64,000 bases of DNA, taken from an uncultured Desulfovibrio sp. GTDB lineage: Bacteria; Desulfobacterota; Desulfovibrionia; Desulfovibrionales; Desulfovibrionaceae. A model generated the notes under the pieces. The model was not told the origin of the DNA. It did no database searches and saw nothing but the letters and a program-made list of their open reading frames with translations. Made by a program: the position numbers and the translations under genes. This document shows, piece by piece, positions 17,954 to 27,168 of this stretch. The stretch spans positions 1-64,000 of the forward strand of contig NZ_CABSIF010000006.1 in NCBI RefSeq assembly GCF_902477725.1, given 5' to 3'. Position 1 is the first letter of the stretch. Each line of letters opens with the position of its first letter.

Positions 17954-18311
17954 TGCCGTTCCCTCGCAGTTATATCATAGAATGACTGATGTGATGCTTG
18001 GTTCTAAACGGACGCGCAGGGAAAAACAATAGGGGGAACAGCCCCTCGCCAGTATAAAGGCACAAAAAAGTAGCACTTGCCTGTTGGACGCAAGAGCGTT
18101 GCCGCAAAATTGCCGGTGTACAGGAAGCCCATATGGGGAAGATTTATTGAATCAAGCGGGGGGAGTTGCCAGAATCGACCAAAAGTTGTGCCGGTCTGAG
18201 TGGCATGATTCGGCAAACCACCGTTCCGGCGCTCGGACAGAGCGCCGGGGGAGTCCGCATGCGACGCCAAAGCTGCGCACAGTGCGGTCAGCGGAATTTA
18301 TCGTGCAGGAT
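17954..18311. other. Intergenic region upstream of the chemoreceptor, with an inverted repeat
   Basis: This 358-base gap contains the minus-strand promoter region of the chemoreceptor and the end of the dms operon. A perfect 9-bp hairpin (CCGGCGCTC at 18226-18234, GAGCGCCGG at 18240-18248) could be the Rho-type end of the dms operon; it has no T-tract. No gene is supported. Confidence 0.4.
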
Positions 18312-18968
18312 TTACAGGGAGTGTGCAGAATCTGCTTGCAGCAATGCCCCTGTCTGAAACAGTGTGTCATGGCAAAGCAGCGCAGCTCCGACATACAGCG
18401 GCGTTGCGGCCCGCGCGGTGGTTTCCTGCAAAAACTTGCCAGCCCAGCGTGCCAGATGACTGTTCAGAAAATTGCGGGCGACGTCCAGATGGCTCAACGC
18501 TTCTTCAGGATTTTGCCTGTCTGCGGCCCCGGCGGCCTCGTTGAGTACGCCGCCCAGAAAGGAAAGCTCCAGGCCGATGTGATCATCCGGCTCATGCGCA
18601 GCGCGCGGGCTCACAAGGCCATACTCCGCATAGGCGGCGCGCACGTCAAACATTGGGCCGTCAAAGAGCAGCCGGTCGCGGGTCGTCCACACAGATTCCC
18701 ACAGGGGGATAGCCTCCCCCGGGGCTGCGTACAGGGCCGTGTAATCAGCGTTGAGTGCTGGCAAGGCCGCATCAGTATAACTGCGAAAAAAATCCGCAAG
18801 CAGGGCCAGCCCACTGACGCCCTCTGGTGTTTCCGGCTGCATGGGCCAGTTTTCAAACAGGCGCTCCCTGGCCAGCAGGTCAAGCAACAAAGGGTCAGGG
18901 GCATGCAGAAAAATACGGCTGAAAAAATTGTACGCCAGGGCGCATGCGCCAAGAGTTTCTGTATTCAT
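18312..18968 (-). CDS. TorD/DmsD-family molybdoenzyme chaperone
   Basis: This 218-residue, mainly helical protein follows dmsC as the last gene of the operon. It has the family layout: an N-terminal helical half, then WESVWTTRDRLLFDGPMFDVRAAYAEYGL and EPDDHIGLELSFL (about residues 97-145), the latter equivalent to the E-P-D-H-x-x-E-L signature of TorD and DmsD proteins. Such chaperones bind the twin-arginine leader of the catalytic subunit and hold it for molybdopterin insertion. I start at the ATG at 18968; the frame is open upstream to 19157 but that would run into dmsC. Confidence 0.85.
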   Translation of the reverse strand: MNTETLGACALAYNFFSRIFLHAPDPLLLDLLARERLFENWPMQPETPEGVSGLALLADFFRSYTDAALPALNADYTALYAAPGEAIPLWESVWTTRDRLLFDGPMFDVRAAYAEYGLVSPRAAHEPDDHIGLELSFLGGVLNEAAGAADRQNPEEALSHLDVARNFLNSHLARWAGKFLQETTARAATPLYVGAALLCHDTLFQTGALLQADSAHSL

Positions 18969-19015
18969 GGGTATGGAGGGGCCCGGAGGTTGCCCCCCGG
19001 GCCAATGGTGAAATG

Positions 19016-19879
19016 TTACAGGCCGATGCGCAGGTAGCTTCCGTAAAACATGAGTCGGGACAGGACTTCTCCGGCGAGCACAAGAGCCAGCGCGCACAGG
19101 GTGGAGCCGATCAGCGGTCTGTCGTGCCCGGCAAAAACCGTGCGGCACGCGCTCCACGCAAACAGAGCGCCGCCAAAGAAGACCAGCAGGATGCAGATCA
19201 CCAGTATGCCCACACCCGTTCCGGCAAGCATGTCCATACCGCTGGCGCCGGTGCTGCCAACCACGCCCAGGGTGAGCATGCTCAGAGGAATGCTCACAAA
19301 CTTGAGGGCAAGGCCCACAGTGGCGGCAAGGCTGCCCACGCCCATGAGCCTGCCGGAGTTTGCATCCCCCATGCCGCCCGCGTCTTTCTCAAGGCTGTAG
19401 ACCATGCCGCTGACCACAGCGCCCGTGAGCAGCACGGTGCTGAAGAAGCCCAGCACGGTAGAAACCGTGTTCCAGACCGGTATGGTTTCAAGCAGATATA
19501 CCTTGGACATGATGCCTACGGTCACAAGGCCCATACACACCGTGACCAGAGCCAGCGGAGCAATTGAGGCGTTGTTTCTGCGCAGCACGGACAGAACCAG
19601 CAGGAGGCCGCTGAAGCAGCCCACAGAGGCTATTTCGCGGCTCAGCCACGAATGCCCGATGTTCAGCACGGTAAAGATGCTGTGCGAGGGCGTGCCCAGA
19701 TGCGTGAGGGAAAGCAGCACAGCCACGAGAGACATTGCGCAGGCCACCGGGGTCTGCCAGCGCAGGCTTGCCGCCTTTACGCCAAAGCAAAGCCGTGCCG
19801 CCTCGGAAACCAGCACCATCCCCACAGCTGCCTGCACGAGGATGGTGAACATGACGAGACTCCATTCGCTGGACAGCAT
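19016..19879 (-). CDS. dmsC: DMSO reductase-type membrane anchor DmsC
   Basis: This 287-residue integral membrane subunit with eight predicted helices anchors the periplasmic DmsAB dimer and oxidises menaquinol. The N-terminus EWSLVMFTILVQAAVGM is typical of DmsC/NrfD-like anchors. LTHLGTPSHSIFTVLNIGHSWLSREI carries the conserved histidine, serine and arginine associated with the quinol site. It lies 2 bases downstream of dmsB and 47 bases upstream of the chaperone gene, all on one transcript. Confidence 0.9.
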   Translation of the reverse strand: MLSSEWSLVMFTILVQAAVGMVLVSEAARLCFGVKAASLRWQTPVACAMSLVAVLLSLTHLGTPSHSIFTVLNIGHSWLSREIASVGCFSGLLLVLSVLRRNNASIAPLALVTVCMGLVTVGIMSKVYLLETIPVWNTVSTVLGFFSTVLLTGAVVSGMVYSLEKDAGGMGDANSGRLMGVGSLAATVGLALKFVSIPLSMLTLGVVGSTGASGMDMLAGTGVGILVICILLVFFGGALFAWSACRTVFAGHDRPLIGSTLCALALVLAGEVLSRLMFYGSYLRIGL

Positions 19880-19881
19880 GG

Positions 19882-20502
19882 CTACACCTCCTCAGGGTTG
19901 CTGACTTTCCCGGCCTTGGAACCAGCCGGCTTGGCATTTTTGCCCAGGGTGATCACAAGATTCGGCTGGGTAATGCCGGGATCGGGCAAGGGCGCGATAA
20001 CGTTGACCTCGCCGTATTTCGCAGCAAGCTCCTCATATTCGCCATAATCCAGCGCGCGGTTGGGGCAGGCCGCCACACAGGCCGGGGCCTTGCCTTCCTG
20101 CTGATAGTCGCGGCAAAAATCGCACTTGGTCATTTTACCGAGTTTGGCATCGTACTGGGGGGCGGAATAAGGACAGCCCCATTCACAGTATCTGCACCCG
20201 ACGCACTTGGTGTGGTCTACCGAAACAATGCCGTCCTTGCCTTTGTGCATGGCCGTTGTAGGGCAGGAACGCACACAGATGGGGTTTTGGCAGTGGTTGC
20301 AGCCAATGGACAGATAATAACCGAAAATATTCTGGGTATAGGTGCCGTCAGGGCGCGCGGCCCATTCGCCGCCAACGTATTCCGTAACGCGTCGCCACAG
20401 CACGCCCTCGGGCAGGTCATGCTTGTCCATGCATGCAATCATGCAGGTTTTGCACCCGGTGCACCGTGAAGTGTCGATATGAAAGGCAGGTCTTTTGTAC
20501 AT
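19882..20502 (-). CDS. dmsB: DMSO reductase-type iron-sulfur subunit DmsB
   Basis: This 206-residue electron-transfer subunit has four cysteine clusters for four [4Fe-4S] centres: RCTGCKTCMIAC near the N-terminus, CNHCQNPICVRSC, CVGCRYCEWGC and CDFC...CVAAC. It passes electrons from DmsC to the molybdenum subunit. It has no signal peptide, as usual, since it is exported with DmsA. It is placed between dmsA (11-base gap) and dmsC (2-base gap). Confidence 0.94.
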   Translation of the reverse strand: MYKRPAFHIDTSRCTGCKTCMIACMDKHDLPEGVLWRRVTEYVGGEWAARPDGTYTQNIFGYYLSIGCNHCQNPICVRSCPTTAMHKGKDGIVSVDHTKCVGCRYCEWGCPYSAPQYDAKLGKMTKCDFCRDYQQEGKAPACVAACPNRALDYGEYEELAAKYGEVNVIAPLPDPGITQPNLVITLGKNAKPAGSKAGKVSNPEEV

Positions 20503-20513
20503 GAAGCTTCTCC

Positions 20514-22940
20514 TTAGACCTTGACGACTTCAACAAGGTTGGTGTGCTGCGGGTTGCCCTTTGAAAGCGGACTGGGCCGCAAGGAAGTGAGCACGTTCAC
20601 GCACCCGCCGTGATCCTGCCCTTTTGCATCCGGTTCATACCACGCGCCCTGCGGCAGGCTGAGCACACCGGGCATGATGCGCGGCGTTACCTTGACGGGA
20701 ACAAACACCGTGCCCCGGTCGTTGAAGACCTTGGCCGTATCGCCCGCCTTGAGGCCGCGTTTTTCGGCGTCTACCGGGTTGATCCACAGTTCCTGCGGGG
20801 CCACCTTTTTCAGCCAGTCCACATTGCCGTAGGTGGAGTGGGTGCGCTGCTTGTAGTGGTGCCCGATGAGCTGGAGCGGATACTTGCTCCTGAGCGGGTC
20901 GGAAACACCTTCCCAGGTGGGCAGGTATTCGGGCAGGGCGGTGATGCGATCCCCTTCGGGCAGTTCCCATGTGTGGCCGATCTCCCAGAGTTTCTTGCTG
21001 AAAATTTCTACCTTGCCCGTGGGTGTCTTGAGCGGATTGGCCTCGGGATTGTCGCGAAAAGCCTTGTACGGCACAACTGGCGGCTGGGGAGCCTTGCGCT
21101 TCAGCACGCCCATGCTGAAGGCTTCTTCTACCGTTGCGGGCAGTTCGGGGATTTTTTTGCGGGTGTCGTCATACAGCTTGCGCAGCCACGCATCGCGTGT
21201 GCGGCCTTCGGTATATTTTTCCTGAACGCCGAAGCGTTCGGCAATGCCTGTGCAGATGTCGTAAATGGAACGCGATTCAAAGAACGGCTCCACGGCCTTT
21301 TGGGCAAAGATGACATACTGGAGCTGGGATGAAGAGCCCTGCGGGATGATGTCGTCTTCTTCAAGGTTAAAGGTGCCCGGCAGCAGATAGTCCGCGAACT
21401 TGGCGCTGGGCGTAAGAAAGTTGTCAATGACCACCAGTGTTTCCAGCAGGGATTCATCCTTGAGAATACGGCTGGTTTCGTTGGCGTCGGAGTGCTGGTT
21501 GATGATGGCGTTGCCCGCGTAGTTCCACATGAACTTGATGGGCACGTCCAGCTTGTCCGCGCCGCGCACGCCGTCCCGCAGGGCGGTCATTTCCGCGCCG
21601 CGCTTGATGGCTTCTGTCCACGAAAAGACGGAAATGGCCTTTTTGACCGGGTTGGTCAGGAAGGGGAAGACAGCAACGGGCAGGTTGGCGCTGCCTTCGC
21701 GCGCGCCCGTGCTGCCGCCTTGCAGGCCCATGTTGCCGGTGAGCATTGCCATCATGGTGATGGCCCGCGAGGTCTGCTCGCCGTTGGCATGGCGCTGCGA
21801 AGCCCAGCCCTGACAGATGTAGCAGGGCTTTGCACCGCCGATTTCGCGCGCGAGGCTGATGATTTTGTCTTCCGGAATCCCGGTAATAGCTGAAGCCCAA
21901 CGAGGAGTTTTGGGGGTCTTGTCCTCACCCTGGCCGAGTATGTAAGCCTTGTAGGAATTACCTGCGGGGATGCCCTCCGGCAGGGAATCCTCGTCATAGC
22001 CCACGGTGCAGCGCTTCAGAAAATCATTGTCCACCATGTTTTCCGAAATCAGCACATAAGCCATGCCGCTCACAAGGGCGGCGTCCGTGCCGGGGCGGAT
22101 GGGAATCCATTCGTCGGCAACGGCGGCGGTATCGGTGTAGCGGGGGTCAATAACCACAATGCGGGCATTGCCCTTCTGCTTTGCCTGCATGAGGTCGTAG
22201 GTCATGCCGCCGCCGCTCATGCGCGTTTCTACGGGGTTGTTGCCAAAAAAGACCGCAAGCTTGGTATTGGCAATGTCGCTCAGCGCATTGTTGCCCAGAT
22301 ATTCGCCGTACATGAATGGCATGGCCTGGCTGATCTGGGAGGTGCTGTACGTGCCGTACATGTTCAGATAGCCGCCAAGGCAGTTCATCAGGCGCGCCAG
22401 CGGGGTATTGCCCGTGGGCCAGGAGATGGAGAGCGTGGCGCCGAGGTTGCCCGTGCCGTAGTTGATGTAGACGGCGTCGTTGCCGTAGTCGGCAATGGTC
22501 TTTTTCAGACGGGCAGAAATTTCGTCCAGCGCCTGCTCCCACGAAATGCGCTCAAATTTGCCTTCGCCGCGAGCGCCAACGCGCTTCATGGGGTACTTGA
22601 GCCGGTCGGGAGCGTACAGGCGGTGCCGCATGGAGCGGCCACGCAGACAGGCGCGGATTTCGTGCAGGCCGTATTCGCTGTCGCCCTGTGTGTCCGAATC
22701 AATGCGGGTAACCACTCCGTCAGCGACATGGGCGCGCAACAGGCAGCGGCTGCCGCAGTTGACGTTGCACGATGTCCAGATGGTCTTTCCATCCTTGGCG
22801 GGCGCGCTCACAGCGTAGTTGAGGCCGTAGAACAGCCCGCCGCCTGCGGCCAGACCGCCCAGAGCGGCAACCCACTTGAGAACGCAGCGCCGCGTGATTT
22901 CACCACCGGGCGCAGTTTCGGGGGGATTTTTCTTGCTCAT
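20514..22940 (-). CDS. dmsA: DMSO reductase-type molybdopterin catalytic subunit DmsA
   Basis: This 808-residue subunit has a twin-arginine leader (TRRCVLKW, residues 17-24, then a hydrophobic stretch). It has an iron-sulfur motif Cys58-x3-Cys62-x3-Cys66-x31-Cys98, and a YSTSQI segment in which Ser199 is the likely molybdenum ligand as in E. coli DmsA. The similarity to E. coli DmsA runs to the end (NINVLTTQRPSP-like CVNVLTSLRPSP). It reduces DMSO or related S/N-oxides in the periplasm. Start at ATG 22940; the TTG at 22952 would add four residues. A sigma-54 promoter match lies about 60 bases upstream. Confidence 0.92.
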   Translation of the reverse strand: MSKKNPPETAPGGEITRRCVLKWVAALGGLAAGGGLFYGLNYAVSAPAKDGKTIWTSCNVNCGSRCLLRAHVADGVVTRIDSDTQGDSEYGLHEIRACLRGRSMRHRLYAPDRLKYPMKRVGARGEGKFERISWEQALDEISARLKKTIADYGNDAVYINYGTGNLGATLSISWPTGNTPLARLMNCLGGYLNMYGTYSTSQISQAMPFMYGEYLGNNALSDIANTKLAVFFGNNPVETRMSGGGMTYDLMQAKQKGNARIVVIDPRYTDTAAVADEWIPIRPGTDAALVSGMAYVLISENMVDNDFLKRCTVGYDEDSLPEGIPAGNSYKAYILGQGEDKTPKTPRWASAITGIPEDKIISLAREIGGAKPCYICQGWASQRHANGEQTSRAITMMAMLTGNMGLQGGSTGAREGSANLPVAVFPFLTNPVKKAISVFSWTEAIKRGAEMTALRDGVRGADKLDVPIKFMWNYAGNAIINQHSDANETSRILKDESLLETLVVIDNFLTPSAKFADYLLPGTFNLEEDDIIPQGSSSQLQYVIFAQKAVEPFFESRSIYDICTGIAERFGVQEKYTEGRTRDAWLRKLYDDTRKKIPELPATVEEAFSMGVLKRKAPQPPVVPYKAFRDNPEANPLKTPTGKVEIFSKKLWEIGHTWELPEGDRITALPEYLPTWEGVSDPLRSKYPLQLIGHHYKQRTHSTYGNVDWLKKVAPQELWINPVDAEKRGLKAGDTAKVFNDRGTVFVPVKVTPRIMPGVLSLPQGAWYEPDAKGQDHGGCVNVLTSLRPSPLSKGNPQHTNLVEVVKV

Positions 22941-22999
22941 ATCTACTCTCAAGGTCTTATTGTGAAATTTGTAACCAATCAGTACATATGAGCAGGCTT

Positions 23000-23015
23000 A
23001 ACAATTTATGTGCCA
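23000..23015 (-). promoter_or_regulatory. Probable sigma-54 promoter of dmsABC
   Basis: On the minus strand the sequence is TGGCACATAAATTGTT. The -24 half is perfect and the spacing is correct; the -12 element is TTGT instead of TTGC. The expected start is near 22988, about 48 bases before the dmsA ATG. The adjacent sigma-54 activator gene makes this assignment plausible. Confidence 0.5.
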
Positions 23016-23067
23016 AATGAAATATCGTTTAATATCAGCGCATTGAATTTTACTGTCACGCTTTTTA

Positions 23068-23092
23068 CAAAAAAGGTGGACAGAACGTCCAC
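23068..23092 (-). terminator. Intrinsic terminator after the NtrC-type regulator gene
   Basis: On the minus strand, GTGGAC-GTTCT-GTCCAC is followed by CTTTTTT. It lies 36 bases after the regulator stop codon and separates that transcript from dmsA. A second perfect hairpin (CTTTCCAT/ATGGAAAG, about 23106-23126) lies just before it. Confidence 0.8.
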
Positions 23093-23127
23093 GCATAGTC
23101 CAGATCTTTCCATTTTTTATGGAAAGG

Positions 23128-24564
23128 TTAGTACTTTTCCAGCCCGTAGTGTTTGAGCTGCGCGTACAGCCTGCTCTTGCCAAGGCCGGAGATTTCGCAG
23201 GCCCTCCTGATATCCCAGGCCGAGGCTTCCATCAGTTGTGAAAAATATTCCCGCTCGGCCACGGCCAGCACCTGCTGACGAAAGTCTTTGTACGACCCCA
23301 CAGCGGACGGGGCCGCGCCCAGGTTCCCGCTGGCGGAGAGCGCTGGGTGTGCGACCGCTGCGCCGTTATGCTCGCCATTAAGCTCGATGGAATGCTTGAG
23401 AATGCGAATGCGCATGCCTTCCGGCAGGTTGTGGACGCACAGTTCCGGCAGGTCAAAGGCCCCTGTAAAGGCGCTTTCAATCACATTGTCCAGTTCGCGC
23501 ACGTTTCCCGGCCAGTCGTAGGATTCCAGCGTTTCCAGAAAGCCCGTGCTGAGCTTCTTTTCCGGAACGCCATACTGCCGGGCCATGCGTCGCACCATGC
23601 TTTCCACTAATTCCGGAAAATCCTCCTTCCGCTCGCGCAGGGGCGGCAGATGGAGGGTGGTGGCCCCCAGACGATAGAGCAGATCACGGCGGAAATCGCC
23701 GTCTTCGACCATTTGCTCCAGATTGCGGTTGGTAGCGGCCACAAGTCGAAAATCGCTCTCCACCTCAACACTGCCGCCCACAGGGCGGTAGCGCCGCTCC
23801 TGAAGTACGCGCAGCAGCTTTTTTTGCAGCTCCAGCGGCAGTTCTCCGATTTCATCCAGAAAAAGCGTGCCGTTGTTGGCCCCAAGCACCAGACCGTCGC
23901 TGGCTCTGTCCGCCCCGGTAAAGGCTCCCTTAACATGACCGAACAGGGTGCTTTCCAGCAGGGTCGCCGGAATGGAAGCGCAGTCCACCACAACAAAGGG
24001 GCCGGATTTGCGTTTGCTGTTGCGGTGCAGGGCCTTGGCGAAGAGCTCCTTGCCTGTCCCCGTCTCGCCGTGGATAAGAACGCTGCCGTCGCCTCTGGCA
24101 GCGGAGGCCAGATGCTCCAGGGCCCGCTCCAGCGCCGGGCTGTGGCCGATGATGTCCGCGCGGGAGAGGAGCAGAGGCGGGGCGCTGCATTCCCTCAGCG
24201 AGTCACGGTATTTCAGCACACGTTGCAGCGGCAGCAATATTTTTTTGGGAGAAAGCGGTTTTTGCAGGTAGTCCCACGCGCCATTGCGTATGGCAAGCTC
24301 CGCGCCGTCCGGGTCGCCCAGCCCGGTGAGCATAATGACTTCGGGCGGGGGCGTGCCCTGGCGCAGGTCTGGCAGAATAACCAGCCCGTTGGTGTCGGGC
24401 AGGCGCACATCCAGAAATATGACGTCATATTCCGTTGCCTGAGCCATGCGCTTGCCTTCGGCCCCGGTGAGCGCAAAGTCAGCCGTGTGCCCGATGGTGC
24501 GCACCAGTTCCACCAGTGCGTCGCAGGTCAGTTTGTCGTCATCTATCACCAGCATGCGGGCCAT
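23128..24564 (-). CDS. NtrC-family sigma-54-dependent response regulator
   Basis: This 478-residue activator has a receiver domain with Asp52 (FLDVRLPD), a AAA+ domain with Walker A GETGTGKE (about 166-173), the sigma-54-contacting GAFTGA loop (213-218), Walker B LFLDEIGEL and the R-finger region. A C-terminal Fis-type HTH (about 435-478, DIRRACEISGLGKSRLYAQLKHYGL) binds DNA. GGAGG precedes the ATG. The hybrid kinase gene upstream ends 54 bases before it, so both are probably cotranscribed. It is the natural activator of the promoter at 23000-23015 and thus of dmsABC, but this is inferred from position. Confidence 0.92.
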   Translation of the reverse strand: MARMLVIDDDKLTCDALVELVRTIGHTADFALTGAEGKRMAQATEYDVIFLDVRLPDTNGLVILPDLRQGTPPPEVIMLTGLGDPDGAELAIRNGAWDYLQKPLSPKKILLPLQRVLKYRDSLRECSAPPLLLSRADIIGHSPALERALEHLASAARGDGSVLIHGETGTGKELFAKALHRNSKRKSGPFVVVDCASIPATLLESTLFGHVKGAFTGADRASDGLVLGANNGTLFLDEIGELPLELQKKLLRVLQERRYRPVGGSVEVESDFRLVAATNRNLEQMVEDGDFRRDLLYRLGATTLHLPPLRERKEDFPELVESMVRRMARQYGVPEKKLSTGFLETLESYDWPGNVRELDNVIESAFTGAFDLPELCVHNLPEGMRIRILKHSIELNGEHNGAAVAHPALSASGNLGAAPSAVGSYKDFRQQVLAVAEREYFSQLMEASAWDIRRACEISGLGKSRLYAQLKHYGLEKY

Positions 24565-24618
24565 GCGTTCCTCCGTAGTGCCAGACAGCGCCAGCGGCGC
24601 TGCAATGTCTCAGAAATA

Positions 24619-27168
24619 TTATGGATTGGTCTCGTCAGGATGCAGCAGTTTTTTCACGGCTTCGGCCAGACTGTGCAGCTCCGTTGGTTTGTTCAGAAAT
24701 GCCGCAATGCCGATGGCTGCGGCCTCGTCTTCCCCAAAGGTGTGACTATACCCGGTGCAGAGGATGATGGGCACATCGGGCCGGATGTTCAGTATGGCGC
24801 GGGCGAGCTTGTCGCCGCACAGGCCCGGCATGCTGTAATCGGTGATGACCAGATCGTATGCCTTGGGGCACTGGGCAAAGCGCTCCAGCGCGGCGTTGCT
24901 TTCCGTCTCCACATGCACGGTATAGCCGAGACTTTCGAGAAACACGCGGAAGGTCTCCGCCAGTTCGCGTTCATCATCCACAAAGAGGATGGAGCCTGTG
25001 CCTGCGGGCATCTTTTGCGGCCCGGTCTTGGCGGGCTGGGCGTACTTTTGCTCACGCGCTGCGGGAATGTACACCCGGAACACAGAGCCGCGCCCCGCCT
25101 CGCTGGAAACCTGCACGCAGCCGCCCCAGGCCTTGACGATGCCCTGCACCACAGCCAGCCCCAGCCCTGTGCCCTTGCCCGGCGTTTTTGTGGTAAAGAA
25201 GGGATCAAAAATGCGCTCGAGCACGTCCTTGCTCATGCCGCAGCCTGTGTCTGAAACGGTGAGGCACAAAAAGCCGCGTTCGGTTATTTTTGCTGCGCAG
25301 GGGGCTTCATCCGCCGTTTCTATGCCGATGGTCAGCTCTCCGCCGCTGGTTTCCATGGCCTGCGCTGCATTGGTGCACAGATTCATGAGCACCTGATGCA
25401 ACTGCGTGGGATCGGCCAGCACCGGAGGCTCCGGGTCGCCGATGCTGTAGTGGATGGAGATGGGCGCAGGCAGGGATGTTTGCAGGAACTTTGCGGTTTC
25501 CTTGATAATATGGCTGACCTGTACGAGCTGCACTTCCTGATTGCTGCGTTTGGTGAAGCTGAGAATCTGGCTCACAAGGTCGCGGCCCCGGTAGGCTGCG
25601 GCAAGAATGGCCTTGGTCTTGGATTCCAGCGTGGCATCGCCGTCCAGATGGAACAGCTCGATCATTTCGCCATTGGCTATGATGACGCCCAGCAGGTTGT
25701 TGAAGTCGTGGGCAATGCCGCCTGCCAGAGTGCCAAGGGCCTCCATGCGCTGCACGCGCTGCAATTGCAGTTCTTTGTCGTGCAGGGAAATTTCTGCGCG
25801 CTTGCGTTGCAGGGCTTCTTCAAAGGCAAAAAGCACCTGCGTCAGCCCGAGTATTTCCGTGGGGGTGTAATCCTTGCCGCGGCGCATTACCGTGATGCAG
25901 CGCAGAACAGCGGCGTCCTTTTGCTGCAAGGGCACGATCACCATGTGCAGGCCCTCGCTGGCAAGATGCGCGCGGGCAACATTGCCGGAGCGCAGTTCAC
26001 TGAGCTGGGCTTCGCCAAGCTGGATGGCATCGCGCCCGCTGGTGTTTTTGCCGTCCGGCTCGCCATCTTCGGGATAGACCGTCAGCAGGTGGTTGAGCGT
26101 GCCCTTGGGCTGCAACTGGGCCAGGGTGGCGTGTTCGCTGCCGGACATGACGCGCGCCTCCATGAGGCAGCGCAGCATAACCTCCTGCTCAGTATGGCAA
26201 TCCAGAGATCCCAGCAGCACGGTGTTGATGGAGCGCAGGGTAAGGGTGCGCTGGTTGACCTGCCGTTTGAGGCTGCGGTTCCAGAACAGCACCAGCACAA
26301 TGCTGCCAAACACTAGGCCAAACACGGCAAACACGCCCATCCAGAACGTGCGGCTCGCCCAGAATGGGCGGTATTGAAGGGAAAGCCACTCCTCTTCAAT
26401 CACTTGCCGTTCGTGCGGAAGGATCAGGGCAAGCCCCTTGCGCACAATGCTGCCGAGCATGGGCTCATCCTTGCGGGATGCTATGCGCAGGTCTATGGAA
26501 TAGTTGGTTATGCCAGCTATGCGCAGGTTGCTGATGCGGGCATTGGCAATGTAGTGCGAGGCAAGGGCCATGTCGCAGATGAGGGCGTCCACATCACCCA
26601 CGGCCAGCGCACGCAGGCCGCCGATATAGCCGCCGGTAACGGGCAGGATGGTGCGGCTCGTGCCGCTGTAATGCTCGTTGAGATATTTGGTGAAATGGTC
26701 GGAAACCGTTACGCCGATGCGCATGTCTGCCAGTTTGTCCAGAGTGAGGTCGTCCGCGTATTCCTTACGGGATATGATGGCCGCGGGCACGCTGATGTAG
26801 GGCTGGGTGAAATCCAGATACTCCTGAAGCTCGGGGGTCATCTCCAGAGCCGCCACCATATCGACCTTGTGCGATTCCAGCGCCTTGAGCGCTTCTTCCC
26901 GGTTGCGAAAGCGGACAGGCACGAATTTCAGCCCGGTCTTTTCCGTAATAAGCCGGATGTAGTCTGCGCTCAGCCCCTGATAATGCCCATTCATGTCGTA
27001 AATTTCGTAGGGGGGGTAGTGCAGGCTTACGCCCACGCGCACGCCGTCCGGGTGTTCCTTGATCCAGCGGCGTTCTTCCATTGTGAGCGGCGTGTGTTCT
27101 GGCAGGAGCGAGCAGGCGGCGGCAAAAAGCAGCGCAAGCGCGCACAGTATGTGGGCTGTATATTTCAT
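24619..27168 (-). CDS. Hybrid sensor histidine kinase with solute-binding sensor domain
   Basis: This is an 849-residue protein from ATG 27168. A signal or lipoprotein-like N-terminus (FAAACSLL) is followed by a periplasmic bacterial solute-binding family 3 domain (about 30-265, VGVSLHYPPYEIYDMNGHYQGLSADYIRLI), one TM (about 275-298), a GAF-like region (about 310-440) and HisKA with His487 (GGIAHDFNNLLG). A GHKL ATPase (about 585-705, DTGCGMS, GKGTGLGLAVV) and a C-terminal receiver (ITDYSMPG) follow. The extra receiver suggests a phosphorelay or self-regulation. The ligand is unknown; an S-oxide, N-oxide or amino acid is possible. It probably phosphorylates the adjacent NtrC-type regulator. 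No clear ribosome binding site is seen. Confidence 0.9.
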   Translation of the reverse strand: MKYTAHILCALALLFAAACSLLPEHTPLTMEERRWIKEHPDGVRVGVSLHYPPYEIYDMNGHYQGLSADYIRLITEKTGLKFVPVRFRNREEALKALESHKVDMVAALEMTPELQEYLDFTQPYISVPAAIISRKEYADDLTLDKLADMRIGVTVSDHFTKYLNEHYSGTSRTILPVTGGYIGGLRALAVGDVDALICDMALASHYIANARISNLRIAGITNYSIDLRIASRKDEPMLGSIVRKGLALILPHERQVIEEEWLSLQYRPFWASRTFWMGVFAVFGLVFGSIVLVLFWNRSLKRQVNQRTLTLRSINTVLLGSLDCHTEQEVMLRCLMEARVMSGSEHATLAQLQPKGTLNHLLTVYPEDGEPDGKNTSGRDAIQLGEAQLSELRSGNVARAHLASEGLHMVIVPLQQKDAAVLRCITVMRRGKDYTPTEILGLTQVLFAFEEALQRKRAEISLHDKELQLQRVQRMEALGTLAGGIAHDFNNLLGVIIANGEMIELFHLDGDATLESKTKAILAAAYRGRDLVSQILSFTKRSNQEVQLVQVSHIIKETAKFLQTSLPAPISIHYSIGDPEPPVLADPTQLHQVLMNLCTNAAQAMETSGGELTIGIETADEAPCAAKITERGFLCLTVSDTGCGMSKDVLERIFDPFFTTKTPGKGTGLGLAVVQGIVKAWGGCVQVSSEAGRGSVFRVYIPAAREQKYAQPAKTGPQKMPAGTGSILFVDDERELAETFRVFLESLGYTVHVETESNAALERFAQCPKAYDLVITDYSMPGLCGDKLARAILNIRPDVPIILCTGYSHTFGEDEAAAIGIAAFLNKPTELHSLAEAVKKLLHPDETNP

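Noticed and set aside
22960..22985. FNR/HcpR-like half site TTGTGA before dmsA
   Set aside because: Only one half fits; the other half (TAACCA) is poor. The -24/-12 match nearby explains the promoter better.
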